Below are positions 19,615 to 28,771 of a stretch of DNA of 64,000 nt, piece after piece. The notes below the pieces were generated by a model, which saw nothing but the letters and a program-made list of their open reading frames with translations, was not told where the DNA came from and made no database searches. How positions within the stretch are numbered: position 1 is the stretch's first letter; each line of letters starts with the position of its first letter. Position numbers and translations under genes: made by a program. The DNA comes from Myxococcota bacterium (GTDB lineage Bacteria > Myxococcota > B64-G9), in contig JAKLGA010000010.1 of assembly GCA_022710975.1 (NCBI GenBank), forward strand, positions 62,001 through 126,000. Reading direction: 5' to 3'.

Positions 19615-20127
19615 ATGATCGAGCACAACCTCAGACCTCTTCCCGTGATCGATGGGCCGACCTCTTGCAGGATCGCCACCCGCGGTCTGGCCGACGCCGC
19701 CGAGAGCCTTGGACTCCTCGGAGAGCTGATGGCCGAGCTGTCCAGGCGGCAAGGCAATGGCGCTGGGCTGCACTCGCCTCAGGAGGTGCCCGCGCCTGCG
19801 GACACCTCCCAGGTCCTGAGCGTCGCCGAGGCCATCGGATCGGTGCTCCGGCGGATCTCCTGCCCACCGACATCCGCCTGGAACACGGCCGAGCAGGCCT
19901 CGGTGTACCTGGGCTTGCCCTCCCGAAAGGCGCTCTACCAGGCAGTCCGCCGCGGGCTGGTGCCCGCCCATCGCATCGGCCGGCGCCTGCGCTTCCGGGT
20001 CGCCGAGCTCGACCGTGTGCTCGGGGTAGCACGGACCGATCAGGCCATCGCGGAGTCCCTTCCAAGCATCCACCGAACGGCAGTATCATCGGCAGGCACG
20101 ACGCCCGCTTGCCGAGGAAGGAGGTAA
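19615..20127 (+). CDS. Excisionase-like helix-turn-helix protein
   Basis: The frame is open further upstream, but I start at the ATG at 19615 (MIEHNLRPLPVIDG), giving 170 residues. The C-terminal part carries a MerR/excisionase-type helix-turn-helix: NTAEQASVYLGLPSRKALYQ, then AVRRGLVPAHRIGRRLRFRVAELDRVL. That is the HTH_17-like pattern used by Xis and other recombination directionality factors. The N-terminal 80 residues are unassigned. The gene ends 5 bp before the recombinase start, so the two are almost certainly cotranscribed. It may direct excision or repress the integrase. Confidence 0.72.
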   Translation: MIEHNLRPLPVIDGPTSCRIATRGLADAAESLGLLGELMAELSRRQGNGAGLHSPQEVPAPADTSQVLSVAEAIGSVLRRISCPPTSAWNTAEQASVYLGLPSRKALYQAVRRGLVPAHRIGRRLRFRVAELDRVLGVARTDQAIAESLPSIHRTAVSSAGTTPACRGRR

Positions 20128-20132
20128 GAGCG

Positions 20133-21218
20133 ATGGGCGTCAGCAAGTACGTGAAGCGAGGCCTGACCCTGTGGCAGGTCGACGAGACGTTGGTGATGCC
20201 GGACGGCAGGGAGAAGCGTTTCAGGAAGCGCTGCATCCCGACCAAGGAGCAGGCGGTGGCGCTGGCGGCCAAGGTTCGCGCGGAGGCTTTCGAGGGGCGG
20301 TTCTTCGACCGGCCCAAGAAGCCCAGCCTGACCGTGGCCGGGCTGTGGTCGCTGTACGAGCCCGTGTCCCAGCGCGAGAACCGTGCGGCCAAGGACGACC
20401 GGTGGCGGGCCAGGCACATCGTCGAGCACATGGGTCCGAAGCTGGCCGCTCTCCTGCACCAGGGCGATGTCGACGACTACCGCACGGCCAGGTCCAGCGA
20501 GAAGACGCGCATGGGCAAGCCGCCGGCTCCGGCCACGCAGGACCTCGAGGTGGAGCTGCTGAAGCGCATGCTCGGCTACGCCGTCAGGTGCAACAAGATC
20601 CCCACGAACCCCCTGGCCAGGGTCAAGCTGCTCAAGAGGCCCAACATCAGGCGGAGCGTCATCGGCGAGGAGGGCTTCGAGCGCCTCTTCGAAGCGGCGT
20701 CGCCGCCGCTGAGGCCCATCCTCCTGGTGGCCTTCGACACCGGGATGCGCCTCCGGGAGATCCTGGACCTGACCTGGGACCAGGTCAGCCTCAAGGAGCG
20801 GACCATCCGGCTCGCGGCCCAGGACACCAAGACGGAGACGGCCAGGGTGGTGATCCTCACCAGCCGCGTCGTCGACGAGCTGAAGCGCCTGCCCCGGCAG
20901 CTCCTCGACCCGAGCGTCTTCACGAACCCGGCCACGGGTCAGGCCTGGCGGGACATCCGCAAGATGTTCTGCGCAGCCCGCAAGACCGCCAAGCTCGAGG
21001 ATCTCTGGTTCCACGACCTGCGCCGGTCCTTCGTCACCCGGGCGCGCAAGCTGGGCGTGCCGGAGTCGGTGGTCATGCGCATGTCCGGCCACAAGACCCG
21101 GTCGGTGTTCGACCGCTACAACGTGGTGGACGAGACCGACGTGAGGGCGGCGGTCGGGCGGCTCGAGGCGGCGGTGCCGGGCGCTGTGCCGGCCGCGGTA
21201 GGGCAGGGGACGACGTGA
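20133..21218 (+). CDS. Tyrosine recombinase (phage/island integrase)
   Basis: The 361-residue product begins at the ATG at 20133 behind a strong GGAGG ribosome site. It has an N-terminal AP2/SAM-like arm region (about 1-80), a core-binding helical domain (about 65-165) and a catalytic domain (about 180-345). The catalytic set is visible: the first Arg in GMRLREIL, Lys in TKTETARVV, HDLRRSFV (His-x-x-Arg), MSGHK and the nucleophile in FDRYN. The order and length fit an active integrase. It lies downstream of an excisionase-like gene and ends about 100 bp from the 3' end of an initiator tRNA gene, the usual attachment target for this family. It probably mobilised some or all of the left part of this window. 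Confidence 0.93.
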   Translation: MGVSKYVKRGLTLWQVDETLVMPDGREKRFRKRCIPTKEQAVALAAKVRAEAFEGRFFDRPKKPSLTVAGLWSLYEPVSQRENRAAKDDRWRARHIVEHMGPKLAALLHQGDVDDYRTARSSEKTRMGKPPAPATQDLEVELLKRMLGYAVRCNKIPTNPLARVKLLKRPNIRRSVIGEEGFERLFEAASPPLRPILLVAFDTGMRLREILDLTWDQVSLKERTIRLAAQDTKTETARVVILTSRVVDELKRLPRQLLDPSVFTNPATGQAWRDIRKMFCAARKTAKLEDLWFHDLRRSFVTRARKLGVPESVVMRMSGHKTRSVFDRYNVVDETDVRAAVGRLEAAVPGAVPAAVGQGTT

Positions 21219-21274
21219 GCCCGAGTCACGTCAAAGTTCCGTCGAAGTTGGGTTTGGTGGGCTCCCACTAAGGC

Positions 21275-21308
21275 GAAGGCCCCACCGGAAAACTCCGATG
21301 GGGCCTTC
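21275..21308. terminator. Strong hairpin between integrase and tRNA
   Basis: A perfect 10-bp stem, GAAGGCCCCA (21275-21284) with TGGGGCCTTC (21299-21308), encloses a 14-base loop that can itself pair weakly (CGGA/TCCG). It sits between the integrase stop and the 3' end of the convergent tRNA gene. There is no long T-run on either side, so it may stop or process transcripts from both directions less efficiently than a classical terminator. Confidence 0.6.
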
Positions 21309-21318
21309 AGTTCTGCTA

Positions 21319-21391
<73 letters not shown>

Positions 21392-21456
21392 GCGACGGGC
21401 GCCATATTACGCAGGCCGGTTCGAGAGTCAAGCATTCTTTTCCGCCGCAGGCGACT

Positions 21457-21485
21457 TGGCAAGCCTTGCCTCGATGGGTTAGAAC
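21457..21485 (+). promoter_or_regulatory. Possible sigma70-type promoter for the lipoprotein at 21493
   Basis: TTGGCA (21457-21462) and TTAGAA (21480-21485) are separated by 17 bp, directly upstream of the gene at 21493. The match is moderate and the -10 box lies only 8 bp from the start codon, so transcription from it would give a nearly leaderless message. Confidence 0.3.
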
Positions 21486-21492
21486 GATCACC

Positions 21493-22191
21493 ATGAACGC
21501 CTGGAGACGCCTCCCGTCCTCCGTCCTCGCGACCGGCGCGCTGTGCCTGCTCGCCGCCGCGTGCACGCCCTCGAAGGACTGCCGCTACGCGGAGTGGGCC
21601 TGCGCGCCCTCGTTCCAGTGCCTCCAGGCCGGAGGCGGCGCCTGGGAGTGCTCCCCCCTGGTCTCGGCTGCCCCGGCGCCCGCCGTGGCCCCGCCGAAAT
21701 CCCTTCCCCCGAAGGCGCCCGGCCCCTGCACCGGCCGCCCCCCCTGCCGCAAGGACGCGCTGGAGTGCACCTGCGACGGCCAGGATCGGTTGCTGACCAC
21801 CGTGTTCGATGGGAACAAGGACGGCGTGAAGGACGAGTGCGCCCGGTACACCTACCCCAGCCCGACCCGGGTCCTGGTCGAGGTGGACCAGGGCTGCGAC
21901 GGCAGCATGGACGTACTCCACACGCACGAGCTCGACGCGGCCGGCAACGAGATCCTCTGGGCGAGCGAGCAGAAGGTGCATCCCGAGAAGACCCTGTACC
22001 GGCGCTACCTCTACGAGCTCGGCGCGCTGGTGGCCACCGAGACCGCCCAGGGCAAGCCCGACAACGTCATCCAGCGCTGCGACTACCAGCCACCGTGCCA
22101 GCCGCCCATCCCCAACCCGACGTGCAAGCCGGTCTGCCGCAAGGTGATGCCGCCTCCCACCAGCCCCGAGACCGCCCCCGAGGTCGATTGA
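21493..22191 (+). CDS. Secreted Cys-rich lipoprotein, function unknown
   Basis: The 232-residue product starts at the ATG at 21493; the open frame upstream runs into the tRNA and is not coding. The signal peptide ends in a lipobox LLAAAC, so it is lipid-anchored. The mature part begins with Cys pairs (CRYAEWACAPSFQC), a Pro/Ala-rich linker, then PPCRKDALECTC and repeated-looking beta segments (DGNKDGVKDEC, VDQGCDGSMDV, DAAGNEILWASEQ) that resemble the RHS/YD-like or calcium-loop turns of secreted proteins. It ends with a Cys/Pro-rich tail. No family was recognised. It is the first gene to the right of the tRNA and probably belongs to the resident chromosome. Confidence 0.8.
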   Translation: MNAWRRLPSSVLATGALCLLAAACTPSKDCRYAEWACAPSFQCLQAGGGAWECSPLVSAAPAPAVAPPKSLPPKAPGPCTGRPPCRKDALECTCDGQDRLLTTVFDGNKDGVKDECARYTYPSPTRVLVEVDQGCDGSMDVLHTHELDAAGNEILWASEQKVHPEKTLYRRYLYELGALVATETAQGKPDNVIQRCDYQPPCQPPIPNPTCKPVCRKVMPPPTSPETAPEVD

Positions 22192-22216
22192 CAGCGCGCT
22201 GATTCGCTGGTATTTT
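22188..22216 (+). promoter_or_regulatory. Sigma70-type promoter of fibre module 1
   Basis: TTGACA (22188-22193) and TATTTT (22211-22216) have exactly 17 bp between them. The -35 box overlaps the stop codon of the preceding gene. The start codon of the module-1 lipoprotein follows 54 bp after the -10. Modules 2 and 3 have similar boxes at the same relative place. Confidence 0.65.
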
Positions 22217-22270
22217 CCCCGAAATTTCACGGTTCATTCGGTTCGCGGTCCATCGGAGGAGGAAGAAGGA

Positions 22271-22636
22271 ATGCGTCTTCTCAGGCTCGTGATCGGTGTT
22301 GCGGCAGCCTGGAGCCTCTGCGTGGGCTCGGGAGGCTGCGACAGCAGCTCCGGCCTGCCCGACCTCGACGGCGCCGATGGTGTGGACGGGGGCGAGGACG
22401 GCGTGGACGGAGGCGAGGACGGCGTGGACGGGGGCGAGGACGGTCAGGACGGCGCGGACGGGACCGACGGTGGCCCGACCGCGGGCGGCCCGACCCGCTT
22501 CAGCGTCACCTCGGGCGGCGGGGAGGCCGAGGGGGCGGGGTACAAGGTGCGCCTCCACGTCGGTGCGCCCCAGCCCATGGGCTCGGCGAGCGGCGCCAGC
22601 GGCTCGGTCGAGGCCGGGCCCGGGGCCAGGCCCTGA
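22271..22636 (+). CDS. Asp/Gly-rich small lipoprotein, module 1
   Basis: The 121-residue product has a signal peptide with a lipobox-like GSGGC, then a low-complexity stretch of repeated DGGEDGV units (about residues 37-70). The conserved tail reads TAGGPTRFSVTSGGGEAEG, continues KVRLHVGAPQPMG and ends in GPGARP. The tail recalls the SGGG...YxLxxxVGQPxxG motif found near the N-terminus or surface segments of many secreted bacterial proteins, but it is shorter. A GGAGGAGGAAGAAGG leader precedes the ATG. The gene lies 60 bp upstream of the fibre gene and is probably cotranscribed with it. It may anchor or escort the fibre at the outer membrane; that is inference from pairing in all three modules. 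Confidence 0.82.
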   Translation: MRLLRLVIGVAAAWSLCVGSGGCDSSSGLPDLDGADGVDGGEDGVDGGEDGVDGGEDGQDGADGTDGGPTAGGPTRFSVTSGGGEAEGAGYKVRLHVGAPQPMGSASGASGSVEAGPGARP

Positions 22637-22696
22637 ACCCAATGAATCAGTCCCGGAAGGAAACAAGGATCTTCTCGAAAGGGTAGGAGAATGAAG

Positions 22697-25303
22697 ATGC
22701 GCAAGCTGACCGTCGTGCTTTCCCTCCTGGCGGTCCTCGGGTTCTCGATGTCGGCGCTGGCCGCGGCGCCGGTGTTCGTGCCGGTGCAGGGCTACCTGAC
22801 CGACGCGGACGGCGCCCCGGTGGACGCCGAGGTGTCGATGACGCTGGTGCTGTGGGACAACATGAGCGGCGGGACGCCGTTGTTCTCGGAGACGCAACAG
22901 GTGCTGGTGGAGCAAGGCTTCTTCACCCTGTACCTGGGCGGGACGGGGACCCCGGCCCTGGATCTGGTGCTGTTCCGGGACCACGGCTCGCTGTTCCTGG
23001 GCGTCAACGTGAACGCCGAGGGCGAGATGGCGCCGCGGCTGCCCCTGGGCACGGTGCCCTACGCGGGCTTCGCCCAGTACGCCGGGGACGCGCTCACGCT
23101 CGGCGGCTTGACCGTGGAGGACTTCCGGCTGGGGACGGACGAGGTGAGCTGGGACGACCTGACCGGCGTGCCGGACACCCTGCTGGACGGGGACGCGGAC
23201 AGCCTGGCGGGCCTGGCGTGCGGGGCGGGGCAGGTGGCCAAGTGGGACGGGGCGGCCTGGGCCTGCGCGGACGACGCGCTGGGCGCCGGGGTGAGCGAGG
23301 CCGAGGTGGACGGGTTCGTGGCGAACAACGGCTACGCGCTGACGGCGGATCTGGCGGCGGTGGCCTTCAGCGGGGACTGGAACGATCTGGTGAACGTGCC
23401 GGCGGCGCTGCTGGACGGGGACGCGGACACCCTGGCGGGGATCGCCTGCGGGGCGGGCCAGGTGATCAAGTGGAACGGGAGCGCCTGGGCTTGCGCGGAC
23501 GACATCGACACGGACACGGACACCGACACGCTGGCGGATCTGTTCTGCGCTCCGGGCCAGGTGGCCAAGTGGAACGGCAATGCCTGGGCGTGCGCGGACG
23601 ACGTCGACACGGACACGGACACCGACACCGACACGCTGGCGGGCCTGGTCTGCGGCGCCGGCCAGGTGGCCAAGTGGAACGGCAATGCCTGGGCGTGCGC
23701 GGACGACGTCGACACGGACACCACCCTCGGCGAGGCCGAGGTGGACGCATACGTGGCGGACAACGGCTACGCGCTCGCGGCGGACCTGGCCACGGTGGCG
23801 ACCAGCGGCGACTTCAACGACCTGGTGAACGTGCCCGCGGGCCTGCTGGACGGTGACGACGACACCCTGGCAGGGCTGACCTGCGCGGACGGCCAGCTCC
23901 CGGCCTGGGACGACACGAACGCGGTGTGGGAGTGCGTGGACGACCTGGACACGGACACGCTGATGACGCTGGCCTGCCTCGACGGTCAGCTGGCGAAGTG
24001 GGACAGCCTGGCCGGGATGTGGGCCTGCGCGGACGACATCGACACCGACACGGACACCCAGCTCACCGAGGCCGAGGTGGACGCGATGGTCGCGGACAAC
24101 GGCTACGCCATGGCCAGCCACAACCACGACGCGGTCTACGCGCTGCTCGGCCACGACCACGACGCGGACTACGCGGCCGTCGGCCACAACCACGACGCGG
24201 CCTACGTGAACGTGGGCGAGGCGAACAGCATCAACTCCTCCATGATCGTGGACGGGGCGGTGGTGCTGGGCACGGACACCAGCGGCGCGTACGACGCCAC
24301 CGCGGACACCATCGCCGACGACGGGGTGATCTCCGATGCCGAGGCCGCTGACAACCTGACCATCAACTGGGTGGGCTTGCAGGGCCACCCCGCGCCCTGC
24401 GGCGCAGGCCAGGCGGTGACGGCGGTGGGCGACGCGCTGACCTGCACCGCGTTCGATACCACCGCGGACACCATCGGCGACGACGGGACCATCGTCTCCG
24501 CGGAGATCACCGATGGCACCATCGCCATCGCCGACATCAACACGATCGCCTTCGACGCGCGCTACGCGCTGTCCGGCCACGCCCACAACTACGACGCGAC
24601 CTACGTGAACGAGGGCCAGGCCAACAGCATCACCAGCGCCATGATCGTGGACAACACCGTCGCCAGCGCGGACATCCTGGACTCGACCATCACCACCAAC
24701 GACATCGCGGCCGACACCATCACCGCGGCCGACATCGCCGCGGGCGCGGTGGGCACCTCCGAGATCGCGGACAACACCATCCTTGGCGGGGACATCCAGG
24801 ACGGGACCATCACCTTGGCCGACATCAACACCGCGAGCTTCGACACGCGCTACGCCAGGCCTGCGGGCACAGACAGCAATATCCAGCTGGTCTGGGGCTC
24901 GACCGCAACCGACTGTGCTGGTGCTGGCGCCGCCTACTATGTCTACGAGACCATTCCAGCCACCTGGCCTAGCTCCGGCGGTGCGAGTTTCAGCAAGACC
25001 TACCATGTACGAGCTGTCTTCACCAACGGCAGCGTTGCGGCGCGGACATACTACCTCAACGGCCTGTTCTATGGTGCCGCAACCCAACATGCGACCTTCT
25101 GGTTCTCCAATCATCAGGCCACCCACATCACAGCCGGCGGCGCACCGACTCGCTTTGCCTACAGCACGAGCGGCGCCACGACCGACATCCCCGCGGGCGG
25201 CACGTGCACGAACTACTCGGGCGGCCAGGTCACGATCACCCCGAGCGAGGCTACCGGGGTCATCGTCATCGAGAGCACGGTCTGGGTCCTCTACTATCAC
25301 TGA
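22697..25303 (+). CDS. Fibre-like repeat protein, module 1
   Basis: The 868-residue product has a signal peptide (MRKLTVVLSLLAVLGFSMSALA) and a conserved N-terminal domain (about 25-135, VPVQGYLTDADGAPVDAEVS and VPYAGFAQYAGDA) common in bacterial fibre-type surface proteins. The stalk has six copies of a two-Cys unit, LAGLxCxxGQVAKWxGxAWACADD, interleaved with tail-fibre-like GDWNDLVNVPA turns, (Asp-Thr)n runs, HNHDA repeats and ADIAxxTIT units. The last roughly 140 residues form a unique tip with lower repeat content, ending VLYYH. I start at 22697, not at the ATG at 22691, because module 3 lacks the first ATG and has the second one at good distance from AGGAG. It probably projects from the cell surface; binding partner unknown. 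Confidence 0.85.
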   Translation: MRKLTVVLSLLAVLGFSMSALAAAPVFVPVQGYLTDADGAPVDAEVSMTLVLWDNMSGGTPLFSETQQVLVEQGFFTLYLGGTGTPALDLVLFRDHGSLFLGVNVNAEGEMAPRLPLGTVPYAGFAQYAGDALTLGGLTVEDFRLGTDEVSWDDLTGVPDTLLDGDADSLAGLACGAGQVAKWDGAAWACADDALGAGVSEAEVDGFVANNGYALTADLAAVAFSGDWNDLVNVPAALLDGDADTLAGIACGAGQVIKWNGSAWACADDIDTDTDTDTLADLFCAPGQVAKWNGNAWACADDVDTDTDTDTDTLAGLVCGAGQVAKWNGNAWACADDVDTDTTLGEAEVDAYVADNGYALAADLATVATSGDFNDLVNVPAGLLDGDDDTLAGLTCADGQLPAWDDTNAVWECVDDLDTDTLMTLACLDGQLAKWDSLAGMWACADDIDTDTDTQLTEAEVDAMVADNGYAMASHNHDAVYALLGHDHDADYAAVGHNHDAAYVNVGEANSINSSMIVDGAVVLGTDTSGAYDATADTIADDGVISDAEAADNLTINWVGLQGHPAPCGAGQAVTAVGDALTCTAFDTTADTIGDDGTIVSAEITDGTIAIADINTIAFDARYALSGHAHNYDATYVNEGQANSITSAMIVDNTVASADILDSTITTNDIAADTITAADIAAGAVGTSEIADNTILGGDIQDGTITLADINTASFDTRYARPAGTDSNIQLVWGSTATDCAGAGAAYYVYETIPATWPSSGGASFSKTYHVRAVFTNGSVAARTYYLNGLFYGAATQHATFWFSNHQATHITAGGAPTRFAYSTSGATTDIPAGGTCTNYSGGQVTITPSEATGVIVIESTVWVLYYH

Positions 25304-25376
25304 GGTGGAGCCGCGCACGTCCGCACTCCTCTCCCTGCGCATCCTGAGCTGACCCGCGCCCGCCGGGCGAGTGCGA

Positions 25377-25405
25377 TTGACTGTCCCAGGGTGTCCTGTT
25401 ACCGT
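25377..25405 (+). promoter_or_regulatory. Sigma70-type promoter of fibre module 2
   Basis: TTGACT (25377-25382) and TACCGT (25400-25405) are spaced by 17 bp, in the gap after the module-1 fibre gene and 54 bp before the module-2 lipoprotein start. The same arrangement recurs in modules 1 and 3. Confidence 0.6.
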
Positions 25406-25459
25406 TCCGCCCAACACTCGATGAGCCTTGGCGTTGTCGCTTCTAGGAGGTCAGGAAGC

Positions 25460-25837
25460 ATGCGTTTCATGAGGGTGCTCTCGAAGTTCGGGTTGAGCTT
25501 GGCCTGGGTCTTTTTCCTGGGCCTGGCGGGATGCGACAGCGGCAGCACGAACCCGCCGGTGGACGGCGGGGATGGCGAGGACGCCACGGACGGCGCGGAC
25601 CTGGACGGCCAGGATGGCCAGGACGGCGTGGATGAGGTGGACGGGGCCGACGGTGCGGACGGGACCGACGGCGGCCCGACCGCGGGCGGGCCCACCCGCT
25701 TCTCGATCACCTCGGGCGGCGGGGAGGCCGGGTCGGCCAACTTCAAGGTGCGCCTGAACGTGGGCGCGCCGCAGCCCTACGGCTCGGCGAGCGGCCCGAA
25801 CGGCGCGGTCGAGGCCGGGCCCGGGGCCAGGCCCTGA
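25460..25837 (+). CDS. Asp/Gly-rich small lipoprotein, module 2
   Basis: The 125-residue product begins at the ATG at 25460 after AGGAGG. A longer frame from 25391 would include the promoter leader and is unlikely. The signal peptide ends in lipobox GLAGC. It has the low-complexity DGGDGEDATDGAD region and the conserved C-terminal RFSITSGGGEAGSANFKVRL motif shared with module 3, then AEAGPGARP-like residues shared with module 1. It is therefore a mosaic of the other two copies. It lies 60 bp upstream of its fibre gene, with an almost identical leader. Confidence 0.82.
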   Translation: MRFMRVLSKFGLSLAWVFFLGLAGCDSGSTNPPVDGGDGEDATDGADLDGQDGQDGVDEVDGADGADGTDGGPTAGGPTRFSITSGGGEAGSANFKVRLNVGAPQPYGSASGPNGAVEAGPGARP

Positions 25838-25897
25838 ACCCAATGAATCAGTCCCGGAAGGAAAACAGGATTTTCTTGAAAGGGTAGGAGAATGAAG

Positions 25898-28288
25898 ATG
25901 CGCAACCTGACCGTCGTGCTTTCCCTCCTCGCGGTTCTCGGGTTCTCGATGTCGGTGCTGGCAGCGGCGCCTGCCTACGTACCGGTGCAGGGCTACCTGA
26001 CCGACGCGGACGGCGCGCCGGTGGACGCCGAGGTGTCGATGACGCTGGTGCTGTGGGACAGCATGAGCGGCGGGACCCCGGTGTTCTCGGAGACCCAGCA
26101 AGTGCTGGTGGAGCAGGGTTTCTTCACCCTGTACCTGGGCGGGGCGGGCACCCCGGTCCTGGATCTTGCGATCTTCCGCGACAACGGCTCCCTGTTCATG
26201 GGGGTCGCGGTGAACGGCGAGGCCGAGATGGCGCCGCGGCTGTCCATGGGCTCGGTGCCCTACGCGGGCTTCGCCCAGTACGCCGGGGACGCGCTCACAC
26301 TCGGCGGCTTGACCGTGGAGGACTTCCGGCTGGGGACGGACGAGGTGAGCTGGGACGACCTGACCGGCGTGCCGGACACCCTGCTGGACGGGGACGCGGA
26401 CGCGCTGGCGGGGCTCGCCTGCGGGGCGGGCCAGGTGGCCAAGTGGGACGGGGCGGCCTGGGCGTGCGCGGACGACGCGCTGGGCGCCGGGGTGAGCGAG
26501 GCAGAGGTGGACGGGTTCGTGGCGAACAACGGCTACGCGCTGACGGCCGATCTGGCCGCGGTGGCCTTCAGCGGGGACTGGAACGACCTGGTGAACGTGC
26601 CGGCGGCGCTGCTGGACGGGGACGCGGACACCCTGGCGGGGATCGCCTGCGCCTCGGGCCAGGTGATCAAGTGGACGGGCGCGGCCTGGGGCTGCGCGGA
26701 CGACATCGACACGGACACCGACACGGACACGCTGGCGAACCTGTTCTGCGGGGACGGGCAGGTGGCCAAGTCCGTCGGGGGCGTCTGGGCGTGCGCGGAC
26801 GACGTCGACACGGACACGGACACCACCCTCAGCGAGGCCGAGGTGGACGCGTTCGTGGCGAACAACGGCTACGCGCTCTCGGCCGATCTCGAGCTGGTGG
26901 CCTTCACCGGCGACTACAACGATCTGCTGAACGTGCCCGCGGGCCTGCTGGACGGCGACGACGACACCCTGGCGGGGCTGACCTGCGCGGACGGGCAGCT
27001 CCCGGCCTGGGACGACACGAACGCGGTGTGGGAGTGCGTGGACGATCTCGACACGGACACGCTGATGACGCTGGCCTGCCTGGACGGCCAGGTGGCCAAG
27101 TGGGACGGGCTGGCCGGCGCCTGGGCGTGCGCGGACGACATCGACACCGACACGAACACCCAGCTCACCGAGGCCGAGGTGGACGCGTTCGTGGCGAACA
27201 ACGGCTACGCCATGGCCAGCCACAACCACGACGCGGTCTACGCGCTGCTCGGCCACGACCACGACGCGGACTACGCGGACATCGGCCACAACCACGACGC
27301 GACCTACGTGAACGAGGGCCAGGCTGACAGCATCAGCTCGGCCATGATCCAGACCGGCGCGGTCGGCAGCCTCGACATCGCCGACGGCTCCATCGGCAGC
27401 ATCGACATCGCCAACAACACCATCGACTCCCAGGACATCCTGGATAACTCCATCGTGCTCGCCGACGTGGCGCTGGCGAGCTTCGACTCCCGCTACGCCC
27501 TCACCGGCCACAACCACGACGCGGCCTACGTGAACGTGGGAGAGCCGAACAGCATCGACACCTGGATGATCGTGGACGGGACGATCAGGGGCTTCGACAT
27601 CGAGGATGGCTCGATCGGCACCGACGACATCGGCGATGGTCAGGTTAGCATGTTCGACATCGCCATCAACCAGATCCGCACCCAGCACATCTTCGACGGC
27701 GAGGTGAGCAGCGCGGACATCGCAAATGACACCATCACCGCGGCCGACATCGCCTCGGGCGCCGTGGGCACCTCCGAGATCGCGGATGTGAGCATTGTGC
27801 TCGCCGACATCAGCACGGCCAGCTTCGACACGCGCTACTCCCTCGTCACCCACAACCACGACGCCACCTACGTGAACGAGGGTCAGGCGAACAGCGTGAC
27901 CCCTGCGATGGAGACCATGGAGGCAGGAGCGGAGTTCGGGCAGGGTTTCGCGCAGATTGACCCGACCGGGACGGAGCAGACCGCGGCGACCATCAACATG
28001 ACCTGGCCAGGATCCGGCCAAGTCACGGTCATGGTCGATGCCACTGTCTACTGCGCGACCAATGCCTGGTTCGACATGAAGATCAGGCAAGGCGCCTGGC
28101 ACACAGGGAACTGGGTCCGCGGTGTGCCGAGGGCCGGTGAGTACGTCAACATGGAACTCTCGGGCACGTTCCCGGTCGTCGGTGCTGGGGCCGGTGACAT
28201 CACCGTGACCGTCTGGGATAGCCCGGACAACTGCAATTTCTTCGCGGTGCACAACTTCTCGGCCATCTATACTCCGACTCGCTACTAA
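25898..28288 (+). CDS. Fibre-like repeat protein, module 2
   Basis: The 796-residue product has the same signal peptide and N-terminal domain as module 1. The stalk has five of the two-Cys GQVAKW...WACADD units (six in module 1, four in module 3), (Asp-Thr)n runs, HNHDA repeats and a long series of ADI/EDGSIGxxDI units. The C-terminal tip (about the last 125 residues, from EAGAEFGQGFAQIDPTG) is unrelated to the other tips and ends TPTRY. It contains three Cys and alternating beta-type segments. The start was chosen as in module 1. About 300 bp are identical with module 3, showing recent exchange. It is likely surface-exposed; the tip probably defines what it contacts. Confidence 0.85.
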   Translation: MRNLTVVLSLLAVLGFSMSVLAAAPAYVPVQGYLTDADGAPVDAEVSMTLVLWDSMSGGTPVFSETQQVLVEQGFFTLYLGGAGTPVLDLAIFRDNGSLFMGVAVNGEAEMAPRLSMGSVPYAGFAQYAGDALTLGGLTVEDFRLGTDEVSWDDLTGVPDTLLDGDADALAGLACGAGQVAKWDGAAWACADDALGAGVSEAEVDGFVANNGYALTADLAAVAFSGDWNDLVNVPAALLDGDADTLAGIACASGQVIKWTGAAWGCADDIDTDTDTDTLANLFCGDGQVAKSVGGVWACADDVDTDTDTTLSEAEVDAFVANNGYALSADLELVAFTGDYNDLLNVPAGLLDGDDDTLAGLTCADGQLPAWDDTNAVWECVDDLDTDTLMTLACLDGQVAKWDGLAGAWACADDIDTDTNTQLTEAEVDAFVANNGYAMASHNHDAVYALLGHDHDADYADIGHNHDATYVNEGQADSISSAMIQTGAVGSLDIADGSIGSIDIANNTIDSQDILDNSIVLADVALASFDSRYALTGHNHDAAYVNVGEPNSIDTWMIVDGTIRGFDIEDGSIGTDDIGDGQVSMFDIAINQIRTQHIFDGEVSSADIANDTITAADIASGAVGTSEIADVSIVLADISTASFDTRYSLVTHNHDATYVNEGQANSVTPAMETMEAGAEFGQGFAQIDPTGTEQTAATINMTWPGSGQVTVMVDATVYCATNAWFDMKIRQGAWHTGNWVRGVPRAGEYVNMELSGTFPVVGAGAGDITVTVWDSPDNCNFFAVHNFSAIYTPTRY

Positions 28289-28328
28289 TCCATCCCGAGC
28301 CGGGCCCACCCTCTCGCCGCGGGTCAGG

Positions 28329-28357
28329 TTGACTGCCTGATCCTCGTCTGCTAGCTT
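28329..28357 (+). promoter_or_regulatory. Sigma70-type promoter of fibre module 3
   Basis: TTGACT (28329-28334) and TAGCTT (28352-28357) are separated by 17 bp, 45 bp upstream of the module-3 lipoprotein start. Position and boxes match those of modules 1 and 2. Confidence 0.6.
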
Positions 28358-28402
28358 CACACAACCATCGATCCGCCAATCACGCCGCGGAGGAGGCCCG
28401 CC

Positions 28403-28771
28403 ATGCGCTCGGTCCGGAATCTGCCCATGCTGGTCCTCGGTCTCGGCCTCGTCCTATGCACCGGCCTCGCCGGTTGCGACAGCGGCAGCACGAACCCTCC
28501 GGTGGACGGCGGGGATGGCGAGGACGCCATGGACGGCGGTGAGGACGGCGCGGATGGCCTGGACGGCGGGGATGAGGTGGACGGGGCCGACGGCGCGGAC
28601 GGGACCGACGGCGGTCCGACCGCGGGCGGGCCCACCCGCTTCTCGATCACCTCGGGCGGCGGGGAGGCCGGGTCGGCCAACTTCAAGGTGCGCCTGAACG
28701 TGGGCGCGCCGCAGCCGATGGGCACGTCCACCGGCGCCGGAAGCACGGTCGAGGTCGGCCCCGGTCGGTGA
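28403..28771 (+). CDS. Asp/Gly-rich small lipoprotein, module 3
   Basis: The 122-residue product has a signal peptide with lipobox GLAGC, a DGGEDGADGLDGG low-complexity region and the TAGGPTRFSITSGGGEAGS motif found in module 2. The end differs (TSTGAGSTVEVGPGR). A GGAGGAGG ribosome site precedes the ATG. It is paired with the fibre gene 55 bp downstream, as in the other two modules. The acidic stalk would extend the protein away from the membrane or bind calcium; neither can be shown from sequence. Confidence 0.82.
   Translation: MRSVRNLPMLVLGLGLVLCTGLAGCDSGSTNPPVDGGDGEDAMDGGEDGADGLDGGDEVDGADGADGTDGGPTAGGPTRFSITSGGGEAGSANFKVRLNVGAPQPMGTSTGAGSTVEVGPGR

Noticed and set aside
22067-28360. Long minus-strand frames (1,116 and 969 codons) opposite fibre modules 1 and 2
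   Set aside because: Antisense shadows of the repeat-rich fibre genes, with His/Val/Arg-rich composition, no start context and no known domain.
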